Of a stretch of 64,000 nucleotides of DNA, positions 51,367 to 60,262 are shown in pieces (positions within the stretch are counted from its first letter, which is position 1; each line of letters starts with the position of its first letter). This DNA is from JBBROS01 sp965260935 (GTDB lineage: Bacteria; Pseudomonadota; Alphaproteobacteria; Acetobacterales; Acetobacteraceae). Both the position numbers and the translations under genes were made by a program. Under the pieces are notes generated by a model, which was not told the origin of the DNA, ran no database searches, and saw only the letters and a program-made list of their open reading frames with translations. The stretch is taken from assembly GCA_965260935.1 (NCBI GenBank), contig OZ253374.1, positions 2,294,001 to 2,358,000 of the forward strand, read 5' to 3'.

Positions 51367-52947
51367 TCAGAACGCTGCTTGGGCGCGCAGCGCGACGGCT
51401 TGGATGCGCTGGCCGATCTGCGTCGTGCCGGCCGCGTTCAGCCGGTTCACGTCGATGATGTCGTAGTCGAGCATGAAGCGCAGGTGGTCGTTCGGATACC
51501 AGTTTACCCCAACGGCGTAGACATCTTGCCGCCCGCCAAAAACGCCGCCGGTCCTGACCGCGGGAGCGCCGCGGGTGACGCTGTCGTTCAGGTCGATGTG
51601 GCTGTAGCGGCCGACCAGCTCGAAGGCGCCGTATCCCCCGGTGCGGAGCGAGAATGGACGTTCCGGGGAGGGATTGCCGAAGGCGGCGCTTGCGGCTCCG
51701 TACTTCCGGGGTTCGCCGGTGATGACCCAGCTTGCCTCGGCATAGCCGCCGCTGAACTCGAGGCCCGGGGTGGGCGCCACGGGGCCGCCATCGGTTCGGT
51801 CCACCCCGATGCGGATGTATTCTCCCTGAAACATAAAGTTGCGCCAGCGCAGGGCGAACTCCGGGCCGTAGGTGTAGGCGCTGCGGGCGTTGAGCGCGCC
51901 CGTGCTGATCAGGCGGTTCTGGTCGATCCGCAGCTCAGGACGCTCCGACACGGTCAAGCTCTGGCCATTTGCGGTGCGCTGGATGCGGAAGGCCCTTGAG
52001 CCGGAGAAGCCAAGGTGCCAGTCCCAGTCGGCGGTTGCCACTGGCCGCCCGGCGACGCGCAACGTCGCGCCCGTCTGCTGCGGCTGCGCCAGATCAGGAC
52101 GCTGGCTGCCGTAGAAGCCGCCGGTCAGGTAACTGGCCAGGAAGTACCGATCCTTGAACCAGCGCACGCCTGCGGAGGCGCGCGCGTCGCCAGCGGCGAT
52201 GTTGCGGGAGGCCTCGACGATGCTTGGCCGCTCGAGAAACAGGAATGCGTTTGAACTGGTGCTGTCGCCCAAGGTGAGCCAGGGCTTGAAGTATCCAAGC
52301 GTGGCCGTAAGCGGCTTGATCGGCGCCCAGTTGATGTTCGCCTCATACAAAGTGGGGCTGCCGTCAGGCGAGCCGCCGAAGTCGGGCGTCACGTTGATCT
52401 GGAAATCGTCGTAGCGGAACTCGAACGGCAGGCGGGCGCGCCGCAAGTTTTGGCCGAACGTGTCGAGCCGTTGCACCCCGCGCGTGTCGGGTCGCCGATC
52501 GCCTTGGAAGTAGCCGCCGAGGTCGTAGTGCAATTGCAGGCCGACGGACGTGGAGAAGCGGCCGTCATTGGACGTAAAGGTCGGTCGCCCCTTGGGGAAG
52601 CTAACGCCGCCGGGGTTTTCCGGCGCAGGCGGCGCGCTGGTGGACGGCGGGGCCACGTTGCTGATCGGCACGTTCGGGTTGAGGCCGCCCCGTTCTGCCT
52701 CGGCCTGCTGCGCGGACAGATTTGCAGGCCGGGCTGCCGGCGCCGTTTGTCGGGCGCGGGCCTGGCGGGCGTTCTGCAGCTCGGCGTTGCGGGCGTTGAG
52801 GTCGCGGCGGACCTTTGCCAGTTCGGCCTGGAGGGCGCGGATCTGGTTCTCGATCGCATTCAGTCGGGAGGTTTCCTGGGCGAATGCCGGCGAGGTTAGG
52901 GCCGCTCCTGCGACGCTTGCCAGAAGGAGGGGGCGCAATAGGCTCAT
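51367..52947 (-). CDS. Phosphate-selective porin O/P family protein
   Basis: A 526-residue outer-membrane beta-barrel with signal peptide (LLLASVAGAALTSPAFA). A coiled-coil head follows (LNAIENQIRALQAELAKVRR, residues about 29-60), then a Pro/Ala linker. The OprO/OprP barrel matches at SNDGRFSTSVGLQLHYDLGG, FRYDDFQINVTPDFG, TLGYFKPWLTLGDSTSSNAF and the last strands ALRAQAAF with the terminal Phe. The head resembles trimerising SurA/OprP-type N-termini. The solute is likely an anion such as phosphate or polyphosphate. No regulatory genes are next to it. Confidence 0.88.
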   Translation of the reverse strand: MSLLRPLLLASVAGAALTSPAFAQETSRLNAIENQIRALQAELAKVRRDLNARNAELQNARQARARQTAPAARPANLSAQQAEAERGGLNPNVPISNVAPPSTSAPPAPENPGGVSFPKGRPTFTSNDGRFSTSVGLQLHYDLGGYFQGDRRPDTRGVQRLDTFGQNLRRARLPFEFRYDDFQINVTPDFGGSPDGSPTLYEANINWAPIKPLTATLGYFKPWLTLGDSTSSNAFLFLERPSIVEASRNIAAGDARASAGVRWFKDRYFLASYLTGGFYGSQRPDLAQPQQTGATLRVAGRPVATADWDWHLGFSGSRAFRIQRTANGQSLTVSERPELRIDQNRLISTGALNARSAYTYGPEFALRWRNFMFQGEYIRIGVDRTDGGPVAPTPGLEFSGGYAEASWVITGEPRKYGAASAAFGNPSPERPFSLRTGGYGAFELVGRYSHIDLNDSVTRGAPAVRTGGVFGGRQDVYAVGVNWYPNDHLRFMLDYDIIDVNRLNAAGTTQIGQRIQAVALRAQAAF

Positions 52948-53079
52948 AGCGGATCTCCGGTCTCGACCGGGGCATCATTGCGGCTATGCGGGACAGAGTG
53001 GTGTCAGACACGAGTCAGTTTGATGACTGCGGCTTGTTACTGGAGCCGTGTTGCATAATCACCAAGGGGGTGAAAGGTT

Positions 53080-53979
53080 TCAACGGACGCGGGTTCCGGC
53101 GGCCTCGTCCCAATGGAGGGGGCGATCGGATTTTGGCAGCGGGGCGTCGGCGGGGCCCGGGGCGACGCCGGCCTGGGTGTCGGCGGGGCAGATGGCGACG
53201 TAGCGGGCGTAGCCGCCGGTGCCGCCCTTGAGCTTGGGGTAGCCGATGGTGACGAGGCAGCCGGTTGGGGGGACCTGGCCGAGGTTGGCGACGCCCTCGG
53301 CCTGGGCGAAGCCGTGGTGCATGAGCCAGTGCTCGCCTTCGAGGGTGGGGGTGGTGTCGGTGTCGAGCGGTTCGTGGCCGTGCATGAGGATGTGGCGCTC
53401 TTCGTGCAGGTACTTCAGGGCGTCGAGCGAGACGCCGGGGAACTCGGTCTCGGTGGAAAGGGCGAGGTCGGGCCAGCGCTTGGACCAGTCGGAGCGGACG
53501 AAGACGACGGTGCCCGCGGGGATCGGGCCGTGCTGCCGCTCGAAGGCTTTCACGTCGGCGGTTTGCAGGGCGTAGCCGGGGTTCTTGGCGACCTGCTCGA
53601 GGATGGAGATCACGACGAGGGGGCGGATGGCGTAGGTGGGGGGAAGCTCGTCGATCGAGGGGTATTCGGGGGCCCAGTGGGCGGGCGGGTCGAGCTGGGT
53701 GCCGAGCTGGTCGGTTGAGAGGTCGTAGTGCGTGGCTTCGAAGCCGTCCTTTTCGTAGGTGTAGGATTGGCCGGTCTTGGGGTCGGTGGTTGGGGAGAAC
53801 TTGGAGGGGCCGAAGCCGTGCCAGACGGGCGTGCCGGGCGTGACCGTGTGGGTGAGATCGATGTATTTGGCGTGGGCAAGAGTTTGGGTCCAAAGGGACC
53901 AGAGGCCGGGTTCGGCGGCGTGGGCCGGGACGAGGGCGAGGGCGGCGAGGGCTGTCAAAAACGCGACTCTGCGCGGCAT
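53080..53979 (-). CDS. Secreted cyclase-family (PF04199) metal hydrolase
   Basis: A 299-residue protein with a signal peptide (FLTALAALALVPAHAA) and a cyclase/kynurenine-formamidase-like fold. The metal-binding region reads YDLSTDQLGTQLDPPAHWAP, where the classical HxGTHxDxPxH motif has Gln for the first two His positions but keeps Asp and the last His. ILMHGHEPLDTD and GEHWLMHHGFAQAEGVANL are also family features. It probably hydrolyses an amide or ester in the periplasm; the substrate is unknown. It follows the porin in the same direction but with a separate upstream region. Confidence 0.83.
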   Translation of the reverse strand: MPRRVAFLTALAALALVPAHAAEPGLWSLWTQTLAHAKYIDLTHTVTPGTPVWHGFGPSKFSPTTDPKTGQSYTYEKDGFEATHYDLSTDQLGTQLDPPAHWAPEYPSIDELPPTYAIRPLVVISILEQVAKNPGYALQTADVKAFERQHGPIPAGTVVFVRSDWSKRWPDLALSTETEFPGVSLDALKYLHEERHILMHGHEPLDTDTTPTLEGEHWLMHHGFAQAEGVANLGQVPPTGCLVTIGYPKLKGGTGGYARYVAICPADTQAGVAPGPADAPLPKSDRPLHWDEAAGTRVR

Positions 53980-54116
53980 GGGCGTTTTCCTTCGGTCAAG
54001 ACGCTTTTAGATCACGGCGATGCTACCGGGTGCTGCTGCAGGGTCAACGGTGTTGGCGGGGTGGTTGGGCCCGCTCGTATGGGTCACAGGGCGATGGTGA
54101 CTTTGAAAGAGCAAGG

Positions 54117-54157
54117 CCAGGGCGCTGCCCTGGACCCGTTGGGGCCTTGAGCCCCAA
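54117..54157. repeat. REP-like twin hairpin
   Basis: Two adjacent small stem-loops, ccagggc/gccctgg (54117-54133) and ttggggc/gccccaa (54139-54157), lie in the 246-bp gap between the cyclase gene and the radical SAM gene. This CCCTGG-GGGGC pattern is familiar from extragenic repeats in acetic-acid-bacterium-like genomes, but no second copy is in this window. Confidence 0.45.
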
Positions 54158-54225
54158 ACCCCATTTCGTTCGCAAGCCGTTTCCTAGCTTTGCCTGCTAT
54201 CCTGCGGGGAGAGGAAGAAACGCGC

Positions 54226-55281
54226 TTACAGGCTCCAGCGCAGACCGCAGCCTTGGCAGGGCTTGGGCGGGGCGTCGCCGACGAGGCTGGTGCGGAAGTC
54301 GCGATAGGCCGGGCTGTTCCAGATCTCGCGCAGGGTCTGCTGGGTGGCGTCGCCCAGGGTATAGTTCTCGTAGCCGCGGGCGCTGAAGGGGGCGATGCAG
54401 CAGGGAAGCGCGCGGCCGTGGGCGGTGAAGTACATCAGCGACCAGGGGCGGCGGCAGACGGACCAAGGCTTGTCGTCGGCCTGTTTCTTGAGGCTGAGGC
54501 CCGGCTCGGTGGCGCCGGAAGCGTCGAGCAGGACGCCGAGGGTGGCGCCGATGGCTTGGGCTTCGGCGATGACGGCTTCCTCCTCGGCGCGGGTGCTCTC
54601 GAACAGGCTGCTGTCGGGGCGGGCCATGCCGAACCCTTGGTCGTCAAAGACGAGGCGCTGCAGGTGGACTTCCTTGACGCCGATGCGGGCGGCGAGGCGG
54701 ACGAAATCGGGGAGCTGGTCGACGGTTTCCTTCAGGCCGGTGAGCCAAAGGGAGACGAGGGGCTTGGTTGCGCCGGTGGCGGCCTGGAGGTTGGTGAAGC
54801 TGCTGACATTGCGGACGATGCGGTCGAACATGTCCTTGCCGCGGACCTTGAGGAAGGTGGCGGCCTCGGCGGCGTCGAGCGAGACGCGGAGCTCGTCGAG
54901 GCCGGTGGCGATGATCTCGCGATGCTTCTTGGGGGCGAGGAGGGTGCCGTTGGTGTTGAACAGGACGTGGATGTTGCGCCCGGGCTGCTTGAGGTAGCGG
55001 ATCATGTCGGGGAGGTGCTTGACCAGCATCGGCTCTCCGACGCCGTGCAGGACGACGCGGGCGACATTGGGCACCTGGTCGACGATGCTGCGGAACAGGT
55101 CCATGGACATGTCGGCGGGGGGTTCAAGGTCCTCGAAGGTGCGGGGGCAGGTCTCGCACAGGAGATTGCAGCGGTTGGTGACCTCCAGATAGAGGCAGAC
55201 GGGAGGGCTGGCCGCTTCGCTGCTGGTGTTGGCGACTTGCTCGAAATAGCGGCGGGGGTCGGGAAGGTGGGTGTCCGGCAT
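54226..55281 (-). CDS. Radical SAM protein with SPASM-like C-terminus
   Basis: A 351-residue radical SAM enzyme. The cluster-binding motif is NRCNLLCETCPRTFE (CxxxCxxC, residues about 37-51). The SAM site is LHGVGEPMLV, and the barrel continues through FNTNGTLL and LRVSLDAAEA. The C-terminal part has paired cysteines (VCRRPWSLM, LPCCIAPFSARGY, PKPCQGCGL) consistent with an auxiliary [4Fe-4S] cluster as in SPASM/twitch proteins. The start ATG overlaps the stop of the membrane glycosyltransferase gene (TGATG). The substrate is unknown; the neighbours suggest a glycan- or lipid-linked product. Confidence 0.85.
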   Translation of the reverse strand: MPDTHLPDPRRYFEQVANTSSEAASPPVCLYLEVTNRCNLLCETCPRTFEDLEPPADMSMDLFRSIVDQVPNVARVVLHGVGEPMLVKHLPDMIRYLKQPGRNIHVLFNTNGTLLAPKKHREIIATGLDELRVSLDAAEAATFLKVRGKDMFDRIVRNVSSFTNLQAATGATKPLVSLWLTGLKETVDQLPDFVRLAARIGVKEVHLQRLVFDDQGFGMARPDSSLFESTRAEEEAVIAEAQAIGATLGVLLDASGATEPGLSLKKQADDKPWSVCRRPWSLMYFTAHGRALPCCIAPFSARGYENYTLGDATQQTLREIWNSPAYRDFRTSLVGDAPPKPCQGCGLRWSL

Positions 55282-56642
55282 CAGGAACCTCGTTGGGGGA
55301 GCAGGGCCGGCGTTTCGGCCCGGCGGCGTGAGCGTAAGTCGAGCGGCAGCAAAGCGATGGCCGGCAGGAAAACGATGGCTGGCCACAACACCTCGTAGTA
55401 GCCGTAGTCAAGGTAGAGCAGCGGGGCCAGCACGGTGGGCCAGAGGGCGCTCCAGGCCGGGACGATGATGGCTGGGAGCGTCAGCATGGTCAGATACCAT
55501 GGATAATGCGGCGAAAGCACGGCCATCAGGGCGGCGGAAAGCAGGAGGGCATCGCGGGCGATCACATTCGTGCGCGCGGCCTGGCCGGCGGGGAGGGGGC
55601 GGCGGAGGCAGACAAGGGCGGCGAGGGCGGCGAGGCCGAGGAGGCTCGCGGCGATGTAGACCGGGCCGGCCCAGGGCGGCAGGGGGCCGAGCAGGGAGAG
55701 GAGGCGGAGGAGGAGGAAGCCGCTACCGTGCTCGAGGCCTTCCTCCTGGGCGTAGCCGGGGAGGTAGCCGAGGACGTGGGGGCCGACGGAGGCGTAACAG
55801 GCGTAGCCGCCGAGGATGATGGCGGCGGCGGCCAACGGGGTGCGCCAGTTCCAGCGGTGCCAAAGGGCGGGGAATAGGGCGGCGGGAAGGAGCTTCATGG
55901 AGACGGCGATGCCGAGGGCGGCGCCGGCCCAAGCGGGCCGGGCGCGGACGGCGAGGAGGAGGGCGAGGGCGGAGAAGGCCAGCGCGGCGGCGTCGATGTG
56001 GCCGCCGCCGGCGAATTCCCAGATGACGAGGGGGTTCCAGGCCCAGACGACGATCTGGGTCAGGGGGCGGCGGGCGGCGCGCAGCAGGAGGAGGCCGATC
56101 GCTGCCGTCGCGAGATCGAAGGCCAGCATGGCGGCCTTGACCGTCCAGATGCTGGAGGCGGCGAGGCCGATGGCGGCGAAAAGGGCTTGGGCGGCGGGGG
56201 GATAGATGGTGCGGGCGGTGTCGGCGCGGTTGATGTTGAGGTAGATGGCGGTGGGGCCGTGGGCGGCGTCGCGCAGGGAGGCGAGGGCCGGGTCGGCGGG
56301 GACGTAGCGGTAGGGGTTGATGCCGGCGGCCTGGACGCGGCCGTCCCAAACGTAGCGGTAGAGGTCGGTGGAGAGGACCGGGGGGCTTGCCAGGACCAGG
56401 AGGCGGGCGGCGAGGCCGGCGATGAGGATGACGGCGAGGGACCAGGAGGGAAGGCGGCGGGCGCGGACAAGCCAGACGGCGGCGGCGTAGGCCAGGCCGG
56501 CGGCGAGGGCGGCGGCGATGTAAAGCTCGGTGTCTGGCCGGGAAAGGGTGGCCAGCGCGCCGGGCGGGGGAATGGCGAGGCCGGCGGCGACGCTCAGGAC
56601 GAGGGCGACGCCGAGTGCCGGGAGGAGCCAGTTGGCCCGCAT
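55281..56642 (-). CDS. Polytopic GT87/DUF2029-like glycosyltransferase
   Basis: A 453-residue integral membrane protein with about eleven helices. The first loop has an acidic motif typical of polyprenol-phosphate-sugar-dependent transferases (STDLYRYVWDGRVQAAGINP, then YRYVPAD). TIYPPAAQALFAA and WNPLVIWEFAGGGHIDAAAL are also as in the GT87 type. It would use a lipid-linked sugar on the outer face. It is coupled to both neighbours by TGATG overlaps. The sugar and acceptor cannot be named. Confidence 0.82.
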   Translation of the reverse strand: MRANWLLPALGVALVLSVAAGLAIPPPGALATLSRPDTELYIAAALAAGLAYAAAVWLVRARRLPSWSLAVILIAGLAARLLVLASPPVLSTDLYRYVWDGRVQAAGINPYRYVPADPALASLRDAAHGPTAIYLNINRADTARTIYPPAAQALFAAIGLAASSIWTVKAAMLAFDLATAAIGLLLLRAARRPLTQIVVWAWNPLVIWEFAGGGHIDAAALAFSALALLLAVRARPAWAGAALGIAVSMKLLPAALFPALWHRWNWRTPLAAAAIILGGYACYASVGPHVLGYLPGYAQEEGLEHGSGFLLLRLLSLLGPLPPWAGPVYIAASLLGLAALAALVCLRRPLPAGQAARTNVIARDALLLSAALMAVLSPHYPWYLTMLTLPAIIVPAWSALWPTVLAPLLYLDYGYYEVLWPAIVFLPAIALLPLDLRSRRRAETPALLPQRGS

Positions 56643-57385
56643 CAGTCCGCGGCCGAGGGAAGCCTGCCGCCGATGCCGAGGGCGCGCAGGCGGGCGGCGG
56701 TGCGCGGAGCCGGGTAAGCCGGGCCGTCGTGGCCGATCTCGTGCAAAAGACGGGCGAGGGAGGGCGGGTCGTCGATGTCGTACCAGGTGGCGAGTTCCTT
56801 GGTGCGCAGGCCGGCTTCGCGCAGGCGTTGCCGGGTGGTTTCGGCGACGTTGCCGGTGCTCCAGGCAATGCGGGCATAAGGGGCGGGGTGCGGGGCGGTG
56901 AGGCCGAGGAGCCAGTAGCCGCCATCGTCGGCGGGGCCGAGGACGGCGTCGGCGTCGCCGGCAAGGAGCAGGCGGGCGGCGCGGATCAGCTCGGCGGTGG
57001 GAAGGGTCGGGCTGTCTGCGCCGAGGACGCAGGCGGCGGCGTAGCCTTGGGCGAGGAGGGCGCGGGTCGTGTCGAGCAGGACGCGGCCGAAGCCTTCAAC
57101 GCCGGGCGCGTCGCCGCCCGAGCCATCGGCCAGGAGGAGGGCCACGCCGGGGGGGATCATGCCGTCGAAGCGGGCTTCCTCGCCGGCCGGGGCGTAGGCG
57201 ACGACGGCGTCGATCGGGGCTTGCTGGGCGGCGAGCAGGACGTTGCCGATGGTGTCCTGCAGAAAGGCCGTGCCCAGGGCGGCGGTTTCGGCCGCGGTAA
57301 GAAGGCCTTGGAGCCGGGTTTTGACGTGGCCGGGGCGGGGGGCTTTGGCGATAACGGCGATGGCGCAGCGGGGTGGACTGGTCAA
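56642..57385 (-). CDS. TIGR04282-type glycosyltransferase (DUF2064)
   Basis: A 247-residue cytosolic nucleotidyl-sugar-binding protein of the TIGR04282/DUF2064 family: VIAKAPRPGHVKTRLQGLLT near the start, VLGADSPTLPTAELIRAA and AVLGPADDGGYWLLGL in the core, then WYDIDDPPSLARLL. It is often annotated as an arsenosugar-type glycosyltransferase, but the family is broader. It is first of three coupled minus-strand genes with the membrane glycosyltransferase and radical SAM enzyme. Confidence 0.85.
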   Translation of the reverse strand: MTSPPRCAIAVIAKAPRPGHVKTRLQGLLTAAETAALGTAFLQDTIGNVLLAAQQAPIDAVVAYAPAGEEARFDGMIPPGVALLLADGSGGDAPGVEGFGRVLLDTTRALLAQGYAAACVLGADSPTLPTAELIRAARLLLAGDADAVLGPADDGGYWLLGLTAPHPAPYARIAWSTGNVAETTRQRLREAGLRTKELATWYDIDDPPSLARLLHEIGHDGPAYPAPRTAARLRALGIGGRLPSAAD

Positions 57386-57560
57386 GCGGGGCTGTCCGTC
57401 AGGGTGTCGGCAGGCAGCATGTCGGCCATGGCCGTGCTTGCCCTAAGCGTCATTCGGCGGAGCGTGCTTGGAGCGAAGCGCGTCCTTACGAAACTGTATC
57501 ACAGCCATGGAAGGGGGCTGATGCGTTAGGATCAAGGCGAACAGATGGCAGGATGAGCGG

Positions 57561-58262
57561 ATGGACAAGCGAGTCGCTTTGGTGACGGGGGCGGCGCACG
57601 GGATCGGGCTGGCGGTGGCCCGGCGGTTGGCGCGGGACGGCTGGAAGGTTGTGGGGGCGGATCTGGACCCGGCGCCGGAAGCGGCGGGGGTTCGCGGGGT
57701 GCGGGCCGACGTGTCGGACGAGGCGGCGGCGGCCGGGCTGATCGACGGGGTGCGGGCGCAGGAGGGGCGGCTCGATGCTTTGGTGAGCAATGCCGGGATC
57801 ATGGTCAGGAAGCCGCTCACCGATTTGTCGCTGGACGAGTGGTCCCGCGTGATCGGGACCAATTTGACGGCGGCGTTCCTGCTGGCGCGGGCGGGGGCGG
57901 GGATGCTGCGGGCGGCGCGGGGAAGCATCGTCGCCATTGCCTCCACGCGGGCGCGGATGAGCGAGCCGGATACGGAGAGCTACGCGGCATCGAAAGGCGG
58001 GCTGGCGGCGTTGACCCATGCGCTCGCGGTGAGCCTCGGGCCGGAGGTGAGGGCGAATTGCGTCAGCCCCGGATGGATCGACGTGGCGGGGGAGGCGCTG
58101 AGCAAGGCCGACCATGCGCAGCACCCGGCGGGACGGGTAGGGCGGCCGGAGGACGTGGCGGGGCTGGTGGCGTGGCTGGTTGGCGGGGAGGCCGGGTTCG
58201 TGACGGGGGCGGAATTCGTGCTGGACGGGGGCATGACGCGGAAGATGATCTACGCGGAGTGA
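57561..58262 (+). CDS. Short-chain dehydrogenase/reductase
   Basis: A 233-residue SDR. The NAD(P)-binding motif is VTGAAHGIGLAVARRLA (residues 8-24), with VSNAGIMVRKPL, the catalytic Ser in IVAIASTRARM and Tyr/Lys in SYAASKGGLAAL, and CVSPGWIDVAG. The classical SDR arrangement is complete. The Asp after the second strand (VVGADLDPAP) suggests NAD preference. The substrate is unknown. It converges with the ABC ATPase gene. Confidence 0.9.
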   Translation: MDKRVALVTGAAHGIGLAVARRLARDGWKVVGADLDPAPEAAGVRGVRADVSDEAAAAGLIDGVRAQEGRLDALVSNAGIMVRKPLTDLSLDEWSRVIGTNLTAAFLLARAGAGMLRAARGSIVAIASTRARMSEPDTESYAASKGGLAALTHALAVSLGPEVRANCVSPGWIDVAGEALSKADHAQHPAGRVGRPEDVAGLVAWLVGGEAGFVTGAEFVLDGGMTRKMIYAE

Positions 58263-58270
58263 TGGCGTCG

Positions 58271-59062
58271 TCAAAGGGTCGGTTCTTCGGCCTGGGCGCT
58301 GGCGATCCGGGCCGGGCGCCTTGCCGGGCCGATGTCCGGGGCACGGGCGATGTCCAGGAAAACTTGCTCCAGGTTGTCGCGGCCGTAGCGGGCGACGAGG
58401 CCGGCGGGGGGGCCTTGGTCGACGAGGCGGCCGGCCTTGAGCATGAGGACGGTGTCGCAGAGGCGCTCGACCTCGGCCATGTTGTGGCTGGCGAGCAGGA
58501 TGGCGCAGCCGGTTTCGGCCCGGTAACGCTCAAGCCAGGTGCGGACGGTGTCGGCGGTGTCGGGGTCCAGGCTCGCGGTGGGTTCGTCGAGCAGGAGGAC
58601 GTCGGGGGTGTTGATGAGGGACTTGGCGAGGGCGACGCGGGTTTTCTGCCCGGCGCTAAGCTGCCCGGCGGGGCGGTCGAGCAACGGGTGGAGGTCGAGC
58701 TGGTCGGCGAGCTGGGCGATGCGGCGGGGAAGATGGGGGACGTTGTAGAGATGGCCGTAGACGCGGAGGTTCTCGCGGACGGTAAGCTTGGCGGGCAGGG
58801 CGATGTAGGGGGAGGAGAAGTTCATGCGGGCGAGGGCGGCGTAGCGGTCGGCGGCCATGTCGTGGCCCAACATGCGGATCCGGCCTTCGGTGGGCAGGAG
58901 AACGCCGAGGAGCATGGAAATGGTGGTGGTCTTGCCGGCGCCGTTGCCGCCCAGGAGGCCGAGGGTGCCGCCCTGGGGAACGGCGAAGGAGAGGCGGTCG
59001 ACGGCCAGGGTCTGGTCGTAGCGCTTGGTCAGGTTCTCGGCGGCGATGGCGGGGGCGGGCAT
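58271..59062 (-). CDS. ABC transporter ATP-binding protein (orphan)
   Basis: A 263-residue ATPase. Walker A is GLLGGNGAGKTTTISMLLG (residues about 36-54), the signature is QLSAGQKTRVALAKSL, Walker B LLLDEPTASLDP, and the switch His in LASHNMAEVERLCD. It resembles DrrA/NatA-type export ATPases that pair with an ABC-2 permease. No permease gene follows: the next gene downstream is a convergent SDR. Its start overlaps the ferredoxin reductase stop (TGATG). Confidence 0.9.
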   Translation of the reverse strand: MPAPAIAAENLTKRYDQTLAVDRLSFAVPQGGTLGLLGGNGAGKTTTISMLLGVLLPTEGRIRMLGHDMAADRYAALARMNFSSPYIALPAKLTVRENLRVYGHLYNVPHLPRRIAQLADQLDLHPLLDRPAGQLSAGQKTRVALAKSLINTPDVLLLDEPTASLDPDTADTVRTWLERYRAETGCAILLASHNMAEVERLCDTVLMLKAGRLVDQGPPAGLVARYGRDNLEQVFLDIARAPDIGPARRPARIASAQAEEPTL

Positions 59063-60081
59063 CAGGCGGCCGCGGGGACGCCCTTGCTGGTGCTGTATTC
59101 GAAATGCAGCGCGGTGTCGGGGTGGACGATGGGGTGGATGGCGTGGGCGGCCATGGCGGCTTCGCTGAAGCCTTGCAGGATGAGCTTGAGCTTGCCGGGG
59201 TAGGCGGCGACGTCGCCGATGGCGAAGACGCCTGGGGTGGAGGTCTCGCAGGTGGCGGGCGCGACGTGGACGTGGCTGTGCTGGAGGTCGAGGCCCCAGG
59301 CGGCGATGGGGCCGAGGTCCATGCTGAGGCCGAAGAAGGGGAGGAGGGCGTCGGCTTCGAGGCGGCGTGTGTTGTTGGAGAGGTCGGCGACTTCGACGGC
59401 CTCCAGGGTTCCGTTGCTGCCGTGCAGGGCGTGGAGCTGGTAGGGGATGACGAGTTCGATCTCGCCCGCCGCCGCGGCGGCTTCGAGCTGGTCGCACGTG
59501 CCGGGAGCGGCGCGGAACTTGGGGCGGCGGTGGACGACGTAGGTTTTGGCGGCGATGTCCTTGAGGGCTAAGGCCCAGTCCACAGCGGAGTCGCCGCCGC
59601 CGGCGATGACGATGCGGCGACCGGCGAAGTCGTCGCGGCGCTTGACGAGGTATTGAACGGCGCCGGTGTCCTCGTAGGCTTGCAGGCCGGGCATGGGGGG
59701 GCGGTTGGGGCCGAAGGCGCCGGCCCCGGCGGCGAGGAGGACGGCCTTGCACCGGACGGTGTCGTTGCGGTCGGTGTGGAGGGTGAAGGCGCCGGCGCGG
59801 CCCGCGAGCTTGTCCACGCGGCGGGCGAGCAGGCGGGGGATGTCGAAGGGAGCGATCTGGGCTTCCAGGCTGCTGATGAGGTGGCCCGCAGCGATGGCGG
59901 GGTGGGCGGGGATGTCGTAGATGGGCTTCTCGGGGTAGAGGGCGGCGCATTGGCCGCCGACTTCGGCGAGGGCGTCGATGAGGCAGGTGGATTGCTTCAG
60001 CATGCCGCATTGGAAGGCGGCGAAGAGGCCGACGGGGCCTGCGCCGATGATGGCGACGTCGGTTTCGATCTGTTCCGGCAT
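59062..60081 (-). CDS. Ferredoxin--NADP reductase, thioredoxin-reductase-like type
   Basis: A 339-residue FAD/NADP flavoprotein. The FAD motif is VAIIGAGPVGLFAAFQCGML (residues 9-28), with EVGGQCAALYPEKPIYDIPA typical of the TrxR-like FNR (YumC) group, which has no redox-active CxxC. The NADP motif is RIVIAGGGDSAVDWALAL, and the second FAD motif is TPGVFAIGDVAAYPGKLKLI. The C-terminal STSKGV is also characteristic. It reduces ferredoxin or flavodoxin with NADPH. It is followed by the coupled ABC ATPase. Confidence 0.92.
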   Translation of the reverse strand: MPEQIETDVAIIGAGPVGLFAAFQCGMLKQSTCLIDALAEVGGQCAALYPEKPIYDIPAHPAIAAGHLISSLEAQIAPFDIPRLLARRVDKLAGRAGAFTLHTDRNDTVRCKAVLLAAGAGAFGPNRPPMPGLQAYEDTGAVQYLVKRRDDFAGRRIVIAGGGDSAVDWALALKDIAAKTYVVHRRPKFRAAPGTCDQLEAAAAAGEIELVIPYQLHALHGSNGTLEAVEVADLSNNTRRLEADALLPFFGLSMDLGPIAAWGLDLQHSHVHVAPATCETSTPGVFAIGDVAAYPGKLKLILQGFSEAAMAAHAIHPIVHPDTALHFEYSTSKGVPAAA

Positions 60082-60262
60082 GGGAGGTAACTAGCGGTTT
60101 CGGCGTTGGGTGCAAGGCTGGGCGGCGCCAGGATGGAGGAGGTCTCGTGCGGCAATCGGCCTGTTGGGCATGTTGCGTGGTTACGGCGTGACTACATTCC
60201 GCTGTTGCGCTATGGCTGTTTTCGAAGCTGATCGTGCGCGTCGGCTTTGGTCGAGGCGCATC

